Shown: positions 1-7,846 of the stretch, in pieces
How positions within the stretch are numbered: position 1 is the stretch's first letter
How the letters are laid out: every line of letters starts with the position of its first letter
NCBI GenBank assembly: GCA_023392595.1
Contig: JAEVYU010000048.1
Location: 1-55,239 of the forward strand
Direction of reading: 5' to 3'
Length of the DNA: 55,239 nt
From: Bacillota bacterium
Lineage (GTDB): Bacteria; Bacillota; UBA4882; UBA8346
The notes under the pieces: model-generated
Databases searched by the model: none
Told to the model about the DNA's origin: nothing
Seen by the model: only the letters and a program-made list of their open reading frames with translations
Made by a program: the position numbers and the translations under genes

Positions 1-139
1 ACATTATTTCCCTTTCTCCCTTGTGTGATTGCATTTCTCCAAACATTTTTTTCATTTCTCCCTTGTGTGATTGCATTTCTCCAAACATTTTTTTCATTTC
101 TCCCTTGGGTGATTGCATTTCTCCAAACATTTTTTTCAT
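1..139 (-). CDS. possible repeat-encoded small protein, 3' end outside window
   Basis: On the minus strand the 42-base repeat is read as a repeated 14-residue unit, MKKMFGEMQSPKGE, with SPKG changing to SHKG in later copies. The frame opens at an ATG at 139, just after an in-frame TGA, and stays open to the window edge. AAGGGAG lies just before the first ATG and about 11 bases before the second, at 130, which is the more plausible start. The units are rich in lysine, glutamate and methionine and would suit an amphipathic helix. I do not recognise a family. It may equally be a non-coding repeat that happens to lack stops. Confidence 0.25.
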   Translation of the reverse strand, partial: MKKMFGEMQSPKGEMKKMFGEMQSHKGEMKKMFGEMQSHKGEREIM

Positions 140-156
140 TTCTCCCTTGGGTGATT
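8..156. repeat. 42-bp tandem repeat, about 3.5 copies
   Basis: The landmark ttgtgtgatt/ttgggtgatt occurs at 21, 63, 105 and 147, an exact 42-base period. The units differ only by a t/g change in that landmark and by a degenerate copy at the left edge. The period is a multiple of three, so a reading frame stays open through it. The array may continue beyond the window. Confidence 0.9.
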
Positions 157-282
157 TTCAGAAATTCAGCATCAAAATGCCGGGTCCGGGGAGTCCAAAA
201 ATTCCCTCCTCTGGCTTGATTTTCCCCAGTCATCGGGTTGAAAACCGTTGCTGTGATCAAGGCGCGTGCTCCCTATAGCAAT

Positions 283-316
283 AAAAAAAGGGAGCCCAGT
301 TACTTACCGGACTCCC
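283..316 (-). terminator. intrinsic terminator closing the xylanolytic locus
   Basis: On the minus strand GGGAGTCC pairs with GGGCTCCC (8 bp including one G-T pair) around an 11-base loop, followed at once by seven T. It lies 45 bases beyond the GH30 stop codon. Confidence 0.85.
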
Positions 317-360
317 CCAAGGTTGCAATGATTATTTCGGATGTTTCCCAAACCATACCG

Positions 361-2004
361 CTACTGAATCCGGCAAACAGTCCCGTTCAGGGTGAATGCG
401 GTGGGTTTGGCATTCTGCCCATTATAGTTCAGGTTAAAGCCAAAGTTCAGGCTGCCGCCATTGGCCGGAATGTTTGCGTTATATGCGGCATTTTTCACGG
501 TGATGGATGCTCCGTTCTGGGTGTATGCGGCGTTCCAAATATTGGAGATCGTCTGATTGCCCGAGAAAATCCAGGCCAAGGTCCAGCCATTCACTGCCGT
601 AGTGGTATGATTGGTGATTTTTACATCGACCGTGGCGCCACTACCCCAATCATTCTGAACCGTATAAACGACTCCATAATCACCACTTGGCGTTGGCGTT
701 ACAGTGGGAGTCGGAGTTGGAGTCACAGTCGTTGTTGGCGTTGGAGTCGGGGTTGACCCGGTAAGGCTTCCGACAAAAGTGGTGACACTTTGCGCATCAA
801 GACTCAATGGGAAACTTCCGTTGGAATTTATGACCGTACCGTCGTTTTGAACATTTTTGCTTCCTGAGGTTGTATATTTTGTAAATGTTTGAACCGTTTC
901 ACCATTAACGGTTAGGCTGAGGTTTTTTGAAGAGGCGCCTCGGTTTACCGCCACAACCACTATTTTCTGATCACTTTTATATGCCGACACATAGACATCC
1001 GTCGTTGGGTTTTTGGTTGCATCAACGCGCACATATCCGGGCCGGATGAACTTGGAGAATTGGGCCATACAATATCCGCGCTTACTGACTAACCCGTTTT
1101 CTTTAATCATTCCGTAAGAGCGGCGGATGTACCACCAGACATAAGCGTTAAATTCCGCCTCAACCATGGAATTGTGAATGTTGTAGGCGACGTCAAGGGC
1201 ATTGGGCCATGAATCAGCATCACTGGTACTGTCGGTATAAACTTCCGTCATCCAAAGTTCTTTCCCTTGTCCCTTTTGCTTGAATAGAGGGTATGGATAA
1301 TTACTTAACGCAGTCCCATACAAATGAGCACCCAGAATATCCATATTCGCCAGCGCACCCGAATCGTTTAAAATAGGATCAGACATTGATTTTACGTATT
1401 GAAACGATTCGGGGGCGATTACCCGGGTTTGAAGGCTGGCGGCATTCTGTTTCAGATAATTGACGATTTCCGTTGCGGTCCACCACGTCCAATCATCGGC
1501 GTAATCAGGCTCGTTTTGGATCGATATGGCATAGAGATTAACCCCGTTTTGTTTCATATAACTGATAAAAGAATTTAAATGGTTGGTGTATGCGCCGTAC
1601 TGGTTATATCTGAGCCGTTTTTTTCCGTTTACCACTTCAGTCATACTGCTGGGCGGATTCCAGGGAGACGCAAAAACGGTGGCGCCAAGCGCAATGGCTC
1701 TTTGAGCTGTGGCAATTTCCCGGCTCCAATTATTGCTATTCTCATCAACAAACATTCGCAAGATTGACATGCCGATTTGTCCATCATTATTCCCAAAGGC
1801 CGTCGTTCTTTGACTTTCTGTCAAGTCGCCAATCCAGGCCGGATGATTCATCCCTCCAAAACCTTTGATAGTCTGTTTGGTAGCTGTTGCATTGACGGTG
1901 ATATCGCCGGCGGCATTAATCGGGGCTGTGCCATTAAAAGCAACCATTGTCATAATGGTGCAAAACAAACCGATAAAAAGTAATTTTATCATTCTTTTAA
2001 ACAT
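361..2004 (-). CDS. GH30 subfamily 8 glucuronoxylanase with CBM2
   Basis: This is a secreted endo-xylanase expected to cut the xylan backbone at a position set by a methylglucuronic acid side group. Residues 1-32 are a signal peptide, 35-413 the GH30 barrel plus side beta-domain, 417-440 a Pro/Thr linker and 441-547 a CBM2. The acid/base is Glu165 in SIQNEP and the nucleophile Glu254 in WMTEV. The segment WYIRRSYG (291-298) matches the arginine motif that grips glucuronate in Bacillus XynC-type enzymes, which is why I assign subfamily 8. The start has GGAGGAG five bases upstream. It is the last gene of the locus, followed by a terminator. The CBM2 lacks the N-terminal cysteine of the usual disulfide. 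Confidence 0.93.
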   Translation of the reverse strand: MFKRMIKLLFIGLFCTIMTMVAFNGTAPINAAGDITVNATATKQTIKGFGGMNHPAWIGDLTESQRTTAFGNNDGQIGMSILRMFVDENSNNWSREIATAQRAIALGATVFASPWNPPSSMTEVVNGKKRLRYNQYGAYTNHLNSFISYMKQNGVNLYAISIQNEPDYADDWTWWTATEIVNYLKQNAASLQTRVIAPESFQYVKSMSDPILNDSGALANMDILGAHLYGTALSNYPYPLFKQKGQGKELWMTEVYTDSTSDADSWPNALDVAYNIHNSMVEAEFNAYVWWYIRRSYGMIKENGLVSKRGYCMAQFSKFIRPGYVRVDATKNPTTDVYVSAYKSDQKIVVVAVNRGASSKNLSLTVNGETVQTFTKYTTSGSKNVQNDGTVINSNGSFPLSLDAQSVTTFVGSLTGSTPTPTPTTTVTPTPTPTVTPTPSGDYGVVYTVQNDWGSGATVDVKITNHTTTAVNGWTLAWIFSGNQTISNIWNAAYTQNGASITVKNAAYNANIPANGGSLNFGFNLNYNGQNAKPTAFTLNGTVCRIQ

Positions 2005-2084
2005 GTTTACTCCTCCTCAAATTTTTCATCGAAATCGTTAAGAAGTCAAAATCTTCATTCTCTGACAAACTGTACTGAAGTTTA

Positions 2085-4406
2085 TTATTGTATCTGGCAG
2101 GCGATCCCGTTTAAGGTAAAACCGGTAGGTTTTGTATTGGTCCCGCTATAACTGAGATTAAATCCAAATGAAACGGAGCCTTTAGCCGGGATCATGTTAT
2201 TATAGGAGAGATTTCTTACAGTTACGGCTCTGCCGTTTTGGGTGTAGGTTCCATTCCATATATTGGTGATTTGTTGATTGCCTGTGAAGTTCCAGGCTAC
2301 GGTCCAGCCATCAATCGCCGCCGAACCATTATTGTTTATGGTAATACTTACCGAAGCGCCGCTGCCCCAGTCGCTTTGGCTATAATTAACCGAGCAACCC
2401 GTGGGGATAGGAGTAGGAGTTACGGTTGGCGTTAGGGTTGGAGTTGGCGTTGGCGTTGGACCGCCGGAAATCATCGCTAAGGTAAAGTAAATACCATAGC
2501 GATCCGTATATCTTTGATAGTGAGGAGTGAATACCAAACTATTGTCGGCATCGGTATTCCTTAATGTGAACTCTACTTTTCCCGGTGTTTGAACCAAATT
2601 GGTCTTGATATTGCTAAGCCAATGATCAATGTTGGAACTGATTGAGTTATAAATATTGATGGTATCTCTCACCGTAACATTCTTTGTGGCGATTGTCACA
2701 CCCACTCCATGAGAAGCTGTGGTCATACTGGCTGTCCCAAGCCCTGCGCTTAAAACATCCGGGCCATAGGTGAAAGCGACCACATTTTTATTATCACTAC
2801 ACCTTGATGCTTGGACTTCCATCGGGATCGCCAATTCGATTTTGTCTCCCGCCGCCCAAACCTTGCTTACATCCAGGTAACCGTTAACATTTGATGTACT
2901 AAACGCCACACCATTAACTTTAACAGTTACACTTTGCCCTGATGCAACCCAGTAGGGTGAGCGGAAATTAATCTTAACAGCGGAGGCAGGGGCGTTATTG
3001 ACGGTAAAGGTTACGGTATTGGATAGAGGAATATTGGCCTGTTCGGTTAAGGAAAGACCCCTTGCGTTCCAATTCAGGGTGGAACTTATATACATATTCA
3101 CATATAAGTCCGTTCCGTTGTTAAAATATAAACTGTCATTCAATTTAGATAAATTTTCCATCCCGGTTCCGGTGCAACACCAAAAATTATTAAATGGCGT
3201 GCCGAATACTTTGAAGTATCCGGTTCCCATGGCTTTGAAGTACGTGGTCATTCCACTGTCCGGGTTTTGCGAAGCTAAAATCTCATTGATATATGCTCTT
3301 TCATAGTAATCGGCATATTTGACATCTCCGGTCACTCGAAACAAATCCCGGGTAAGCTTTAACATATTGTAGGCATTACAGGTTTCGTTATTTAAATTAT
3401 CCCGATATGCATTGAGTTGTCCCGCAGCTCTGAAATGCTCATCTTGACTGTTCCCTCCTGTTACATAGGTATGGTCTCTGAGAACAATCGTCCAAAACTG
3501 CTGGGCTGCGGTGAAATAGGAGCTTTCCGTTGCGCCGAGAGTACGGTAACGGTTTAATGCGCCGATGAATTTGGGAATCGTGCAGTTGGCATGTAATCCC
3601 GGCAAACAATTTGTCCCGGAGGCGATGGTATTAAAAAGCGAAGTTTCATCAAATTTATGGGCCGCAGCCAAATGATTACTGTTGCCGGTTAACTTATATA
3701 ACTCATAAAGGCAATCATTCATTCCGCCATACTCGACACCCAACACCCGGCCCTGGGTTGAGGAATTCCAGGCACTAACCCTGTTATAAATCCAATTTCC
3801 CAAATTGTTCGCTATGGTTAATGCCGTTGGATTTCCCTCCAAGTTGTAAATGGCAATCAGGCCGGACATAATCTTATGCATGGTGTACCAGGGCACCCAG
3901 CTGGAACCGGAAGCTTTCCCTTCCACAACGTCAAATTGGGTCACCGGCGTTGCAAATAAATAGCCATTGCCGTTTTTATTCTGACAGGCTTGTAATTGAG
4001 AAATAATGTTATCGATCCGGTTTTTTAAATCTGCGTTTATTGTCTGATTAGACTTGGTGTTTTTATAGGCCTGCGCAAGAGCTACCATAAAATGCCCTAA
4101 AGTATGGCCTTGAATCAAGGAGTTCTCCCAACCGCCATATAGGCTGTAACTGGTTGATATACCCGCCGTTTGTTTAAAACCGACCAGCAAACGGTTGTAA
4201 TCAATCGCTTGCAGATAGGCAAGCTCTTTGTTAAATGCATTAACGTAATAAGGATCCGTAATATTAACCTGTTCCATATCAAATGATTGCAACGTTTCAA
4301 CGCCGGCAGCGGATATTCTGGTAATTGCCGAGGAACTTAGCGTTAAAGACAATATCAGTAAGCACCAAAGAAATAAGTTAGTATGCCCTTTCATTCTTAC
4401 CATCAT
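2085..4406 (-). CDS. GH127 beta-L-arabinofuranosidase with CBM2
   Basis: The product is a secreted GH127 (DUF1680) enzyme predicted to release beta-linked L-arabinofuranose. The open frame extends upstream to 4484, but that would overlap the previous gene. AAAGGGGG lies just before the paired ATGs at 4406 and 4403 and a signal peptide begins there, so I use 4406 (773 residues). The catalytic domain spans about 35-640. The zinc/nucleophile set is visible: Glu341 and Cys343 in ETCNAY, and Cys410-Cys411 in WCCTGTG. A Pro/Thr linker and a C-terminal CBM2 (about 670-773) follow. Many GH127 enzymes are intracellular, so a secreted, CBM2-bearing version is uncommon. It sits between a GH43 and the GH30, which suggests work on arabinosylated xylan or on arabinosylated wall glycoprotein. 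Confidence 0.9.
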   Translation of the reverse strand: MMVRMKGHTNLFLWCLLILSLTLSSSAITRISAAGVETLQSFDMEQVNITDPYYVNAFNKELAYLQAIDYNRLLVGFKQTAGISTSYSLYGGWENSLIQGHTLGHFMVALAQAYKNTKSNQTINADLKNRIDNIISQLQACQNKNGNGYLFATPVTQFDVVEGKASGSSWVPWYTMHKIMSGLIAIYNLEGNPTALTIANNLGNWIYNRVSAWNSSTQGRVLGVEYGGMNDCLYELYKLTGNSNHLAAAHKFDETSLFNTIASGTNCLPGLHANCTIPKFIGALNRYRTLGATESSYFTAAQQFWTIVLRDHTYVTGGNSQDEHFRAAGQLNAYRDNLNNETCNAYNMLKLTRDLFRVTGDVKYADYYERAYINEILASQNPDSGMTTYFKAMGTGYFKVFGTPFNNFWCCTGTGMENLSKLNDSLYFNNGTDLYVNMYISSTLNWNARGLSLTEQANIPLSNTVTFTVNNAPASAVKINFRSPYWVASGQSVTVKVNGVAFSTSNVNGYLDVSKVWAAGDKIELAIPMEVQASRCSDNKNVVAFTYGPDVLSAGLGTASMTTASHGVGVTIATKNVTVRDTINIYNSISSNIDHWLSNIKTNLVQTPGKVEFTLRNTDADNSLVFTPHYQRYTDRYGIYFTLAMISGGPTPTPTPTLTPTVTPTPIPTGCSVNYSQSDWGSGASVSITINNNGSAAIDGWTVAWNFTGNQQITNIWNGTYTQNGRAVTVRNLSYNNMIPAKGSVSFGFNLSYSGTNTKPTGFTLNGIACQIQ

Positions 4407-4458
4407 AATCCCCCTTTCACTTTTTACATTTCTCCTGATTCGCGCTTTAATGAATATG

Positions 4459-5841
4459 TTATTGAAGTTGACAGGCTGTCCCATTCAAAGTAAAACGAGT
4501 CGGTTTGGCATTGGTCCCGCTATAACTGAGATTAAATCCAAATGAAACGGAGCTTTTAGCCGGGATAATGTTATTATAGGAGAGATTTTTTACAGTTACG
4601 GCTGTGCCGCTTTGGGTGTAGGTTCCATTCCACATATTGATGATTTGTTGGTTGCCTGTAAAGTACCAGGCTAGGGTCCAGCCATCAATCGCCGCCGAAC
4701 CATTATTGTTAATGGTAATACTTACCGAAGCGCCACCTCCCCAGTCGCTTTGGCTATAATTGATCGAACAACCCGTGGGAATGGGAGTAGGCGTTACGCT
4801 TAGCGTAGGTGTAGGTGTTAGTGTTGACGTCGGTGTCGGCGTTAAAGTAGGCGTGGATGTTGGAATGGGACTAACCACACCGGCTGTTGTCATATTCATC
4901 GTCGGGAATGTACCATCGGAATTATATTTAAACTCCTCTATGCATACTGAACGGTGGTAACTATTGCCTCCGGGCAAAGCGGCATTGTGATAGAAAAAGA
5001 AAGAATGACCGTTAAAATCAATTACCCCTGGGTGATTTGTCGAGCAGGTTCCTTGTTTGGGCATAATAACTCCTCGATAGGTCCAGGGTCCGGCAAGGCT
5101 TGAGCTTGTGGAATAGGCAATCCATTCCGGGAAACCGGCTGCAAATACCAAATAATACAATCCGCTACGTTTGTAAATCCAGGGTGCTTCTTCATAGTCC
5201 TGTCCAAATGCCTGGGTTGTTAATGGAATATAATTTATAGCACCTTTTAAAGAAATCATGTCACTATTAAGCTTTACCCAGTAACAAGCATTGTTACCCC
5301 AGTACAAATACGCCTGCCCGTCATCATCAATAAATACTGTCGGATCAAGATTTCTCCACGTATGGGTTGCATAACCGGAAAAATTGGTCATATTGTAAGT
5401 AATAAGAGGTTTCCCGAGCGCATCTGTAAAGGGACCGGTCGGGCTGGTTGAAACAGCAACTCCAATGGCGATTCCGCCACCTCCCACATCTAAAACGGAT
5501 ACGTAATAATAAAACTTGCCATTTCTGTAAATAACCTGCGCTGCGTTGGCATTGTCAGCCTGCGATGCCCATTTGAAGGCAGTGACTGACAACACCGCCC
5601 CATGATCCGTCCAATTTACCATGTCAGCAGAAGAAAAACAACGATAATCTTTCATTAAATAGCTTGTTGCGGCGGAATTCTCATCATGCCCTGTATACAA
5701 GTAGACTCTTCCATTATATACCATCGGAGCCGGGTCAGCGGTATATAGGGTTTTCACGATCGGATTGTCGGCAAAACATACTGTAATGGAAATAAGAGTA
5801 ATCAACATGAATGAGAACATGATTAAAATCTTACTTCTCAT
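4459..5841 (-). CDS. GH43 arabinoxylan arabinofuranohydrolase-like enzyme with CBM2
   Basis: This is a secreted five-bladed propeller enzyme predicted to remove L-arabinofuranose from arabinoxylan. The catalytic domain (about 25-318) is closely similar to the B. subtilis XynD type and to the GH43 at 20708-22510. Catalytic residues are Asp36 in TADPAP (base), Asp166 in NLDPTVF, and Glu218 in YEEAPW (acid). A Pro/Thr linker and a CBM2 (357-460) follow. The open frame runs upstream to 6096, overlapping the thioredoxin-CcdA gene. GGAGG nine bases before the ATG at 5841 and a signal peptide there set the start. Unlike its paralogue it has neither CBM6 nor CBM13, so the same catalytic domain has been joined to two different binding-module sets. 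Confidence 0.9.
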   Translation of the reverse strand: MRSKILIMFSFMLITLISITVCFADNPIVKTLYTADPAPMVYNGRVYLYTGHDENSAATSYLMKDYRCFSSADMVNWTDHGAVLSVTAFKWASQADNANAAQVIYRNGKFYYYVSVLDVGGGGIAIGVAVSTSPTGPFTDALGKPLITYNMTNFSGYATHTWRNLDPTVFIDDDGQAYLYWGNNACYWVKLNSDMISLKGAINYIPLTTQAFGQDYEEAPWIYKRSGLYYLVFAAGFPEWIAYSTSSSLAGPWTYRGVIMPKQGTCSTNHPGVIDFNGHSFFFYHNAALPGGNSYHRSVCIEEFKYNSDGTFPTMNMTTAGVVSPIPTSTPTLTPTPTSTLTPTPTLSVTPTPIPTGCSINYSQSDWGGGASVSITINNNGSAAIDGWTLAWYFTGNQQIINMWNGTYTQSGTAVTVKNLSYNNIIPAKSSVSFGFNLSYSGTNAKPTRFTLNGTACQLQ

Positions 5842-5945
5842 GGTCTTTAACCTCCGAATTCTTATTCGAAATGATATTTCCCAAATTGCGCTTGAAACAA
5901 TCACCTCCTCGTAATCAATATGGTAACTGTATGCCGCTCTACTTA

Positions 5946-5980
5946 AGTAAAACGTCACGTTATCGAGAGAACGTTTTACT
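5946..5980. repeat. perfect 10-bp inverted repeat in GH43 leader
   Basis: AGTAAAACGT (5946-5955) and ACGTTTTACT (5971-5980) are exact inverted copies around a 15-base spacer. They lie across the stop codon of the thioredoxin-CcdA gene and about 105 bases upstream of the GH43 start. It could be an operator or a weak hairpin end; there is no clear T-run. Confidence 0.55.
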
Positions 5981-7175
5981 AGTGTAGCAATAGAAGCAAC
6001 ACGGCCAATAACCCGAATAACAAAGCGGATAACAGCTTGATTTTTCCTAAATGTTTCTGCATCATTTGGGCAATCTGATTTGAAGTCGTTCCCCAATAGA
6101 CAAAGCCAAAGACAAAGATTAAAGGCAAAATAAACATCAAGTTATAAAGCGCTAAATACAAAATGGCCGTCAATTTTAAGGCGCTGATCCCTTTTAAAAC
6201 AAAAATTATGGGGAGATAAATCTGTCCGGTACAAGGAAATTCATATAATGCTACGATAAATCCTAAAATAAGACCCGTAATGAGAAAAAAACTTGAACGA
6301 GTTCGTTTTCTGATCGTTGCATGAATTTTGCGTTTAAAATGTTCATTTAATTGCAATTTGATTTTATTGGGCTTGCCCTGTTTCACCAAGATACAATCAT
6401 AAAAACTTAAAATACTAAACAATCCCAAAATTCCGGCCATGATATATGGAATGCAACTACCGAGTACGCGAAATGTCGATAAGCGGTTGAATAACTCCAG
6501 TAGTCCATATCCAACCAAAAAGTAGGCCAAAAAAGCTCCTATCGCAAAATTCATCCCCGGGAACAATAATTCTTTTCCTTTTCTGCCTAACATGGTTAAA
6601 TACGAAATAAAAAAGATCAAGGTAGCAAAAGCGCAGGGATTCAGCCCATCAAGCAAGCCGCTGCCGATTATCACCAGCGGAGTCAACCCGCGGAATTTTT
6701 CGATTATCGGAAGGTTACCGCCTTGATTCAATTTTAGGGCGTATATAGGCCATTTTGTCCCGCCCGTTCTGAGATATTTATTGATTGTCTGCTCCAGCTT
6801 ATCCCGAATAGCCGCTTCCCCTTCTAAAACATCATCCCCTGCAATCATTAAGGGGGGAGTCTTATTGATTTTCCGTCCAAAACTCTTTTCGAGGTTGATC
6901 AACAGCTTAAAATTTTCAATCGAAGTCATTTCAAAGGCTTTCATCTCAAGCCGGTTTTGATATTTTTCGCTGATTTTGGGTAAGAACTTATTCTTGATAA
7001 ACTGGCACTCCGGACAAGTCCTGGTATAAAAGAACAAAATCTTTACTTTGCCGTTATCCGCATTAACCCAAGAAATATTCGCCCACAAGAAGACCAGGCA
7101 GCAAACACGGAGAATGTGTCGTCTTATAAAAACCTGATCGATGATTTTTATCATTTCGCGGTAATATGCCCCCAT
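5979..7175 (-). CDS. thioredoxin-like domain fused to CcdA/DsbD-type membrane reductant carrier
   Basis: The predicted function is to carry reducing equivalents across the membrane by thiol-disulfide exchange. After an N-terminal hydrophobic segment (about 22-38), residues 45-145 form a thioredoxin-like domain with the active-site motif CPEC. The C-terminal half has about six membrane segments with the paired cysteines expected of CcdA/DsbD, one in LNPCAF and one in EFPCTG. The ATG at 7175 has GGAAGGA about ten bases upstream; Met8 is the alternative. It is 83 bases downstream of a DUF1573 gene and lies between two xylan-degrading genes. It may maintain cysteines in secreted proteins, for example in the cysteine-dependent GH127 or the disulfide-bearing CBM2s, but this is inference. 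Confidence 0.85.
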   Translation of the reverse strand: MGAYYREMIKIIDQVFIRRHILRVCCLVFLWANISWVNADNGKVKILFFYTRTCPECQFIKNKFLPKISEKYQNRLEMKAFEMTSIENFKLLINLEKSFGRKINKTPPLMIAGDDVLEGEAAIRDKLEQTINKYLRTGGTKWPIYALKLNQGGNLPIIEKFRGLTPLVIIGSGLLDGLNPCAFATLIFFISYLTMLGRKGKELLFPGMNFAIGAFLAYFLVGYGLLELFNRLSTFRVLGSCIPYIMAGILGLFSILSFYDCILVKQGKPNKIKLQLNEHFKRKIHATIRKRTRSSFFLITGLILGFIVALYEFPCTGQIYLPIIFVLKGISALKLTAILYLALYNLMFILPLIFVFGFVYWGTTSNQIAQMMQKHLGKIKLLSALLFGLLAVLLLLLH

Positions 7176-7258
7176 TCGGCCGATTTCCTTCCGTTACTCC
7201 CAAGCAAGTTTCTTCATGTGGGGTGGAACTTTCTATAATTTCTTCCGGCAAATACAGC

Positions 7259-7672
7259 TCAGGGTCTTTGTTTTTCGCGCGCGCGCGCCGCTATCGCCTT
7301 TACGGTAACCTTTTCAGTACGGCTTTTGGGGTCGTTGGTTTCCATCATTACATATGCTTCATTGAGTCCTTCTTTCACGATATACAGCTCCACTGTCAGT
7401 TCAGCCTTGCCGTTCGGCGGGATTCTCGTTACATCCAGAACGGGGTTTATGCACTTATGACAACTGGGCCAGGCAGCGAGAGTCAAGTCGGCATTACCCA
7501 AGTTTTCTATGACGAAAGCATGTTTGATGCTCTTTATATTTTGAACCGCGCCAAAACTCCAATAATTTCCGGAAATGTTCATCTTGGGAATCCGGAGCGA
7601 AGTTTTCCAAGAGATAATCAAGGCGATAACGATGGACAAACAAAGAACTCCAACCGGCAATGTTTTTTTCAT
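7259..7672 (-). CDS. DUF1573 membrane-anchored extracellular protein
   Basis: This small protein (137 residues) has one N-terminal membrane anchor (about 5-23) and an immunoglobulin-like DUF1573 domain, recognisable from the GAVQNIKSIKHAFVIENLG segment. A CHKC pair inside the domain could be redox active. AAAGGAG stands five bases before the ATG. DUF1573 proteins often neighbour thioredoxin or CcdA genes; here the next gene is a thioredoxin-CcdA fusion, so the two probably work together. The C-terminus ends in a run of alternating CG bases coding ARAR, after which a different frame stays open (see findings). No catalytic role is known to me. Confidence 0.8.
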   Translation of the reverse strand: MKKTLPVGVLCLSIVIALIISWKTSLRIPKMNISGNYWSFGAVQNIKSIKHAFVIENLGNADLTLAAWPSCHKCINPVLDVTRIPPNGKAELTVELYIVKEGLNEAYVMMETNDPKSRTEKVTVKAIAARAREKQRP

Positions 7673-7846
7673 TTGAACTCCTTTATGCTTTCATACCAAG
7701 TTGCGTTTTGACGGATAACTTTTTTTGGAACGCAACTTGGCCTCCCTCTTAACTTTATACTTTTACGTACCATTACACATAGACTCTTCATTCCATCATC
7801 ATAGCTCTGTACCCCAGGCCAAAACCCCGAAGATATACCCGGTCAC

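Noticed and set aside
8..156. CRISPR-like array
   Set aside because: The 42-base units are contiguous and nearly identical along their whole length, with no unique spacers and no cas genes nearby.
238..756. Plus-strand open frame of 172 codons, and similar ones at 10816-11331 and 11650-12243
   Set aside because: They lie antisense to the CBM2 and catalytic domains of well-supported genes and have no ribosome site or recognisable product.
4760..4960. Low-complexity VGVGV-type plus-strand frame
   Set aside because: It is the reverse of a Pro/Thr linker (PTPTP repeats) and has no independent support.
5842..6096. Extended N-terminus of the GH43 at 4459
   Set aside because: It would overlap the thioredoxin-CcdA gene and precede a good signal peptide that has its own GGAGG site.
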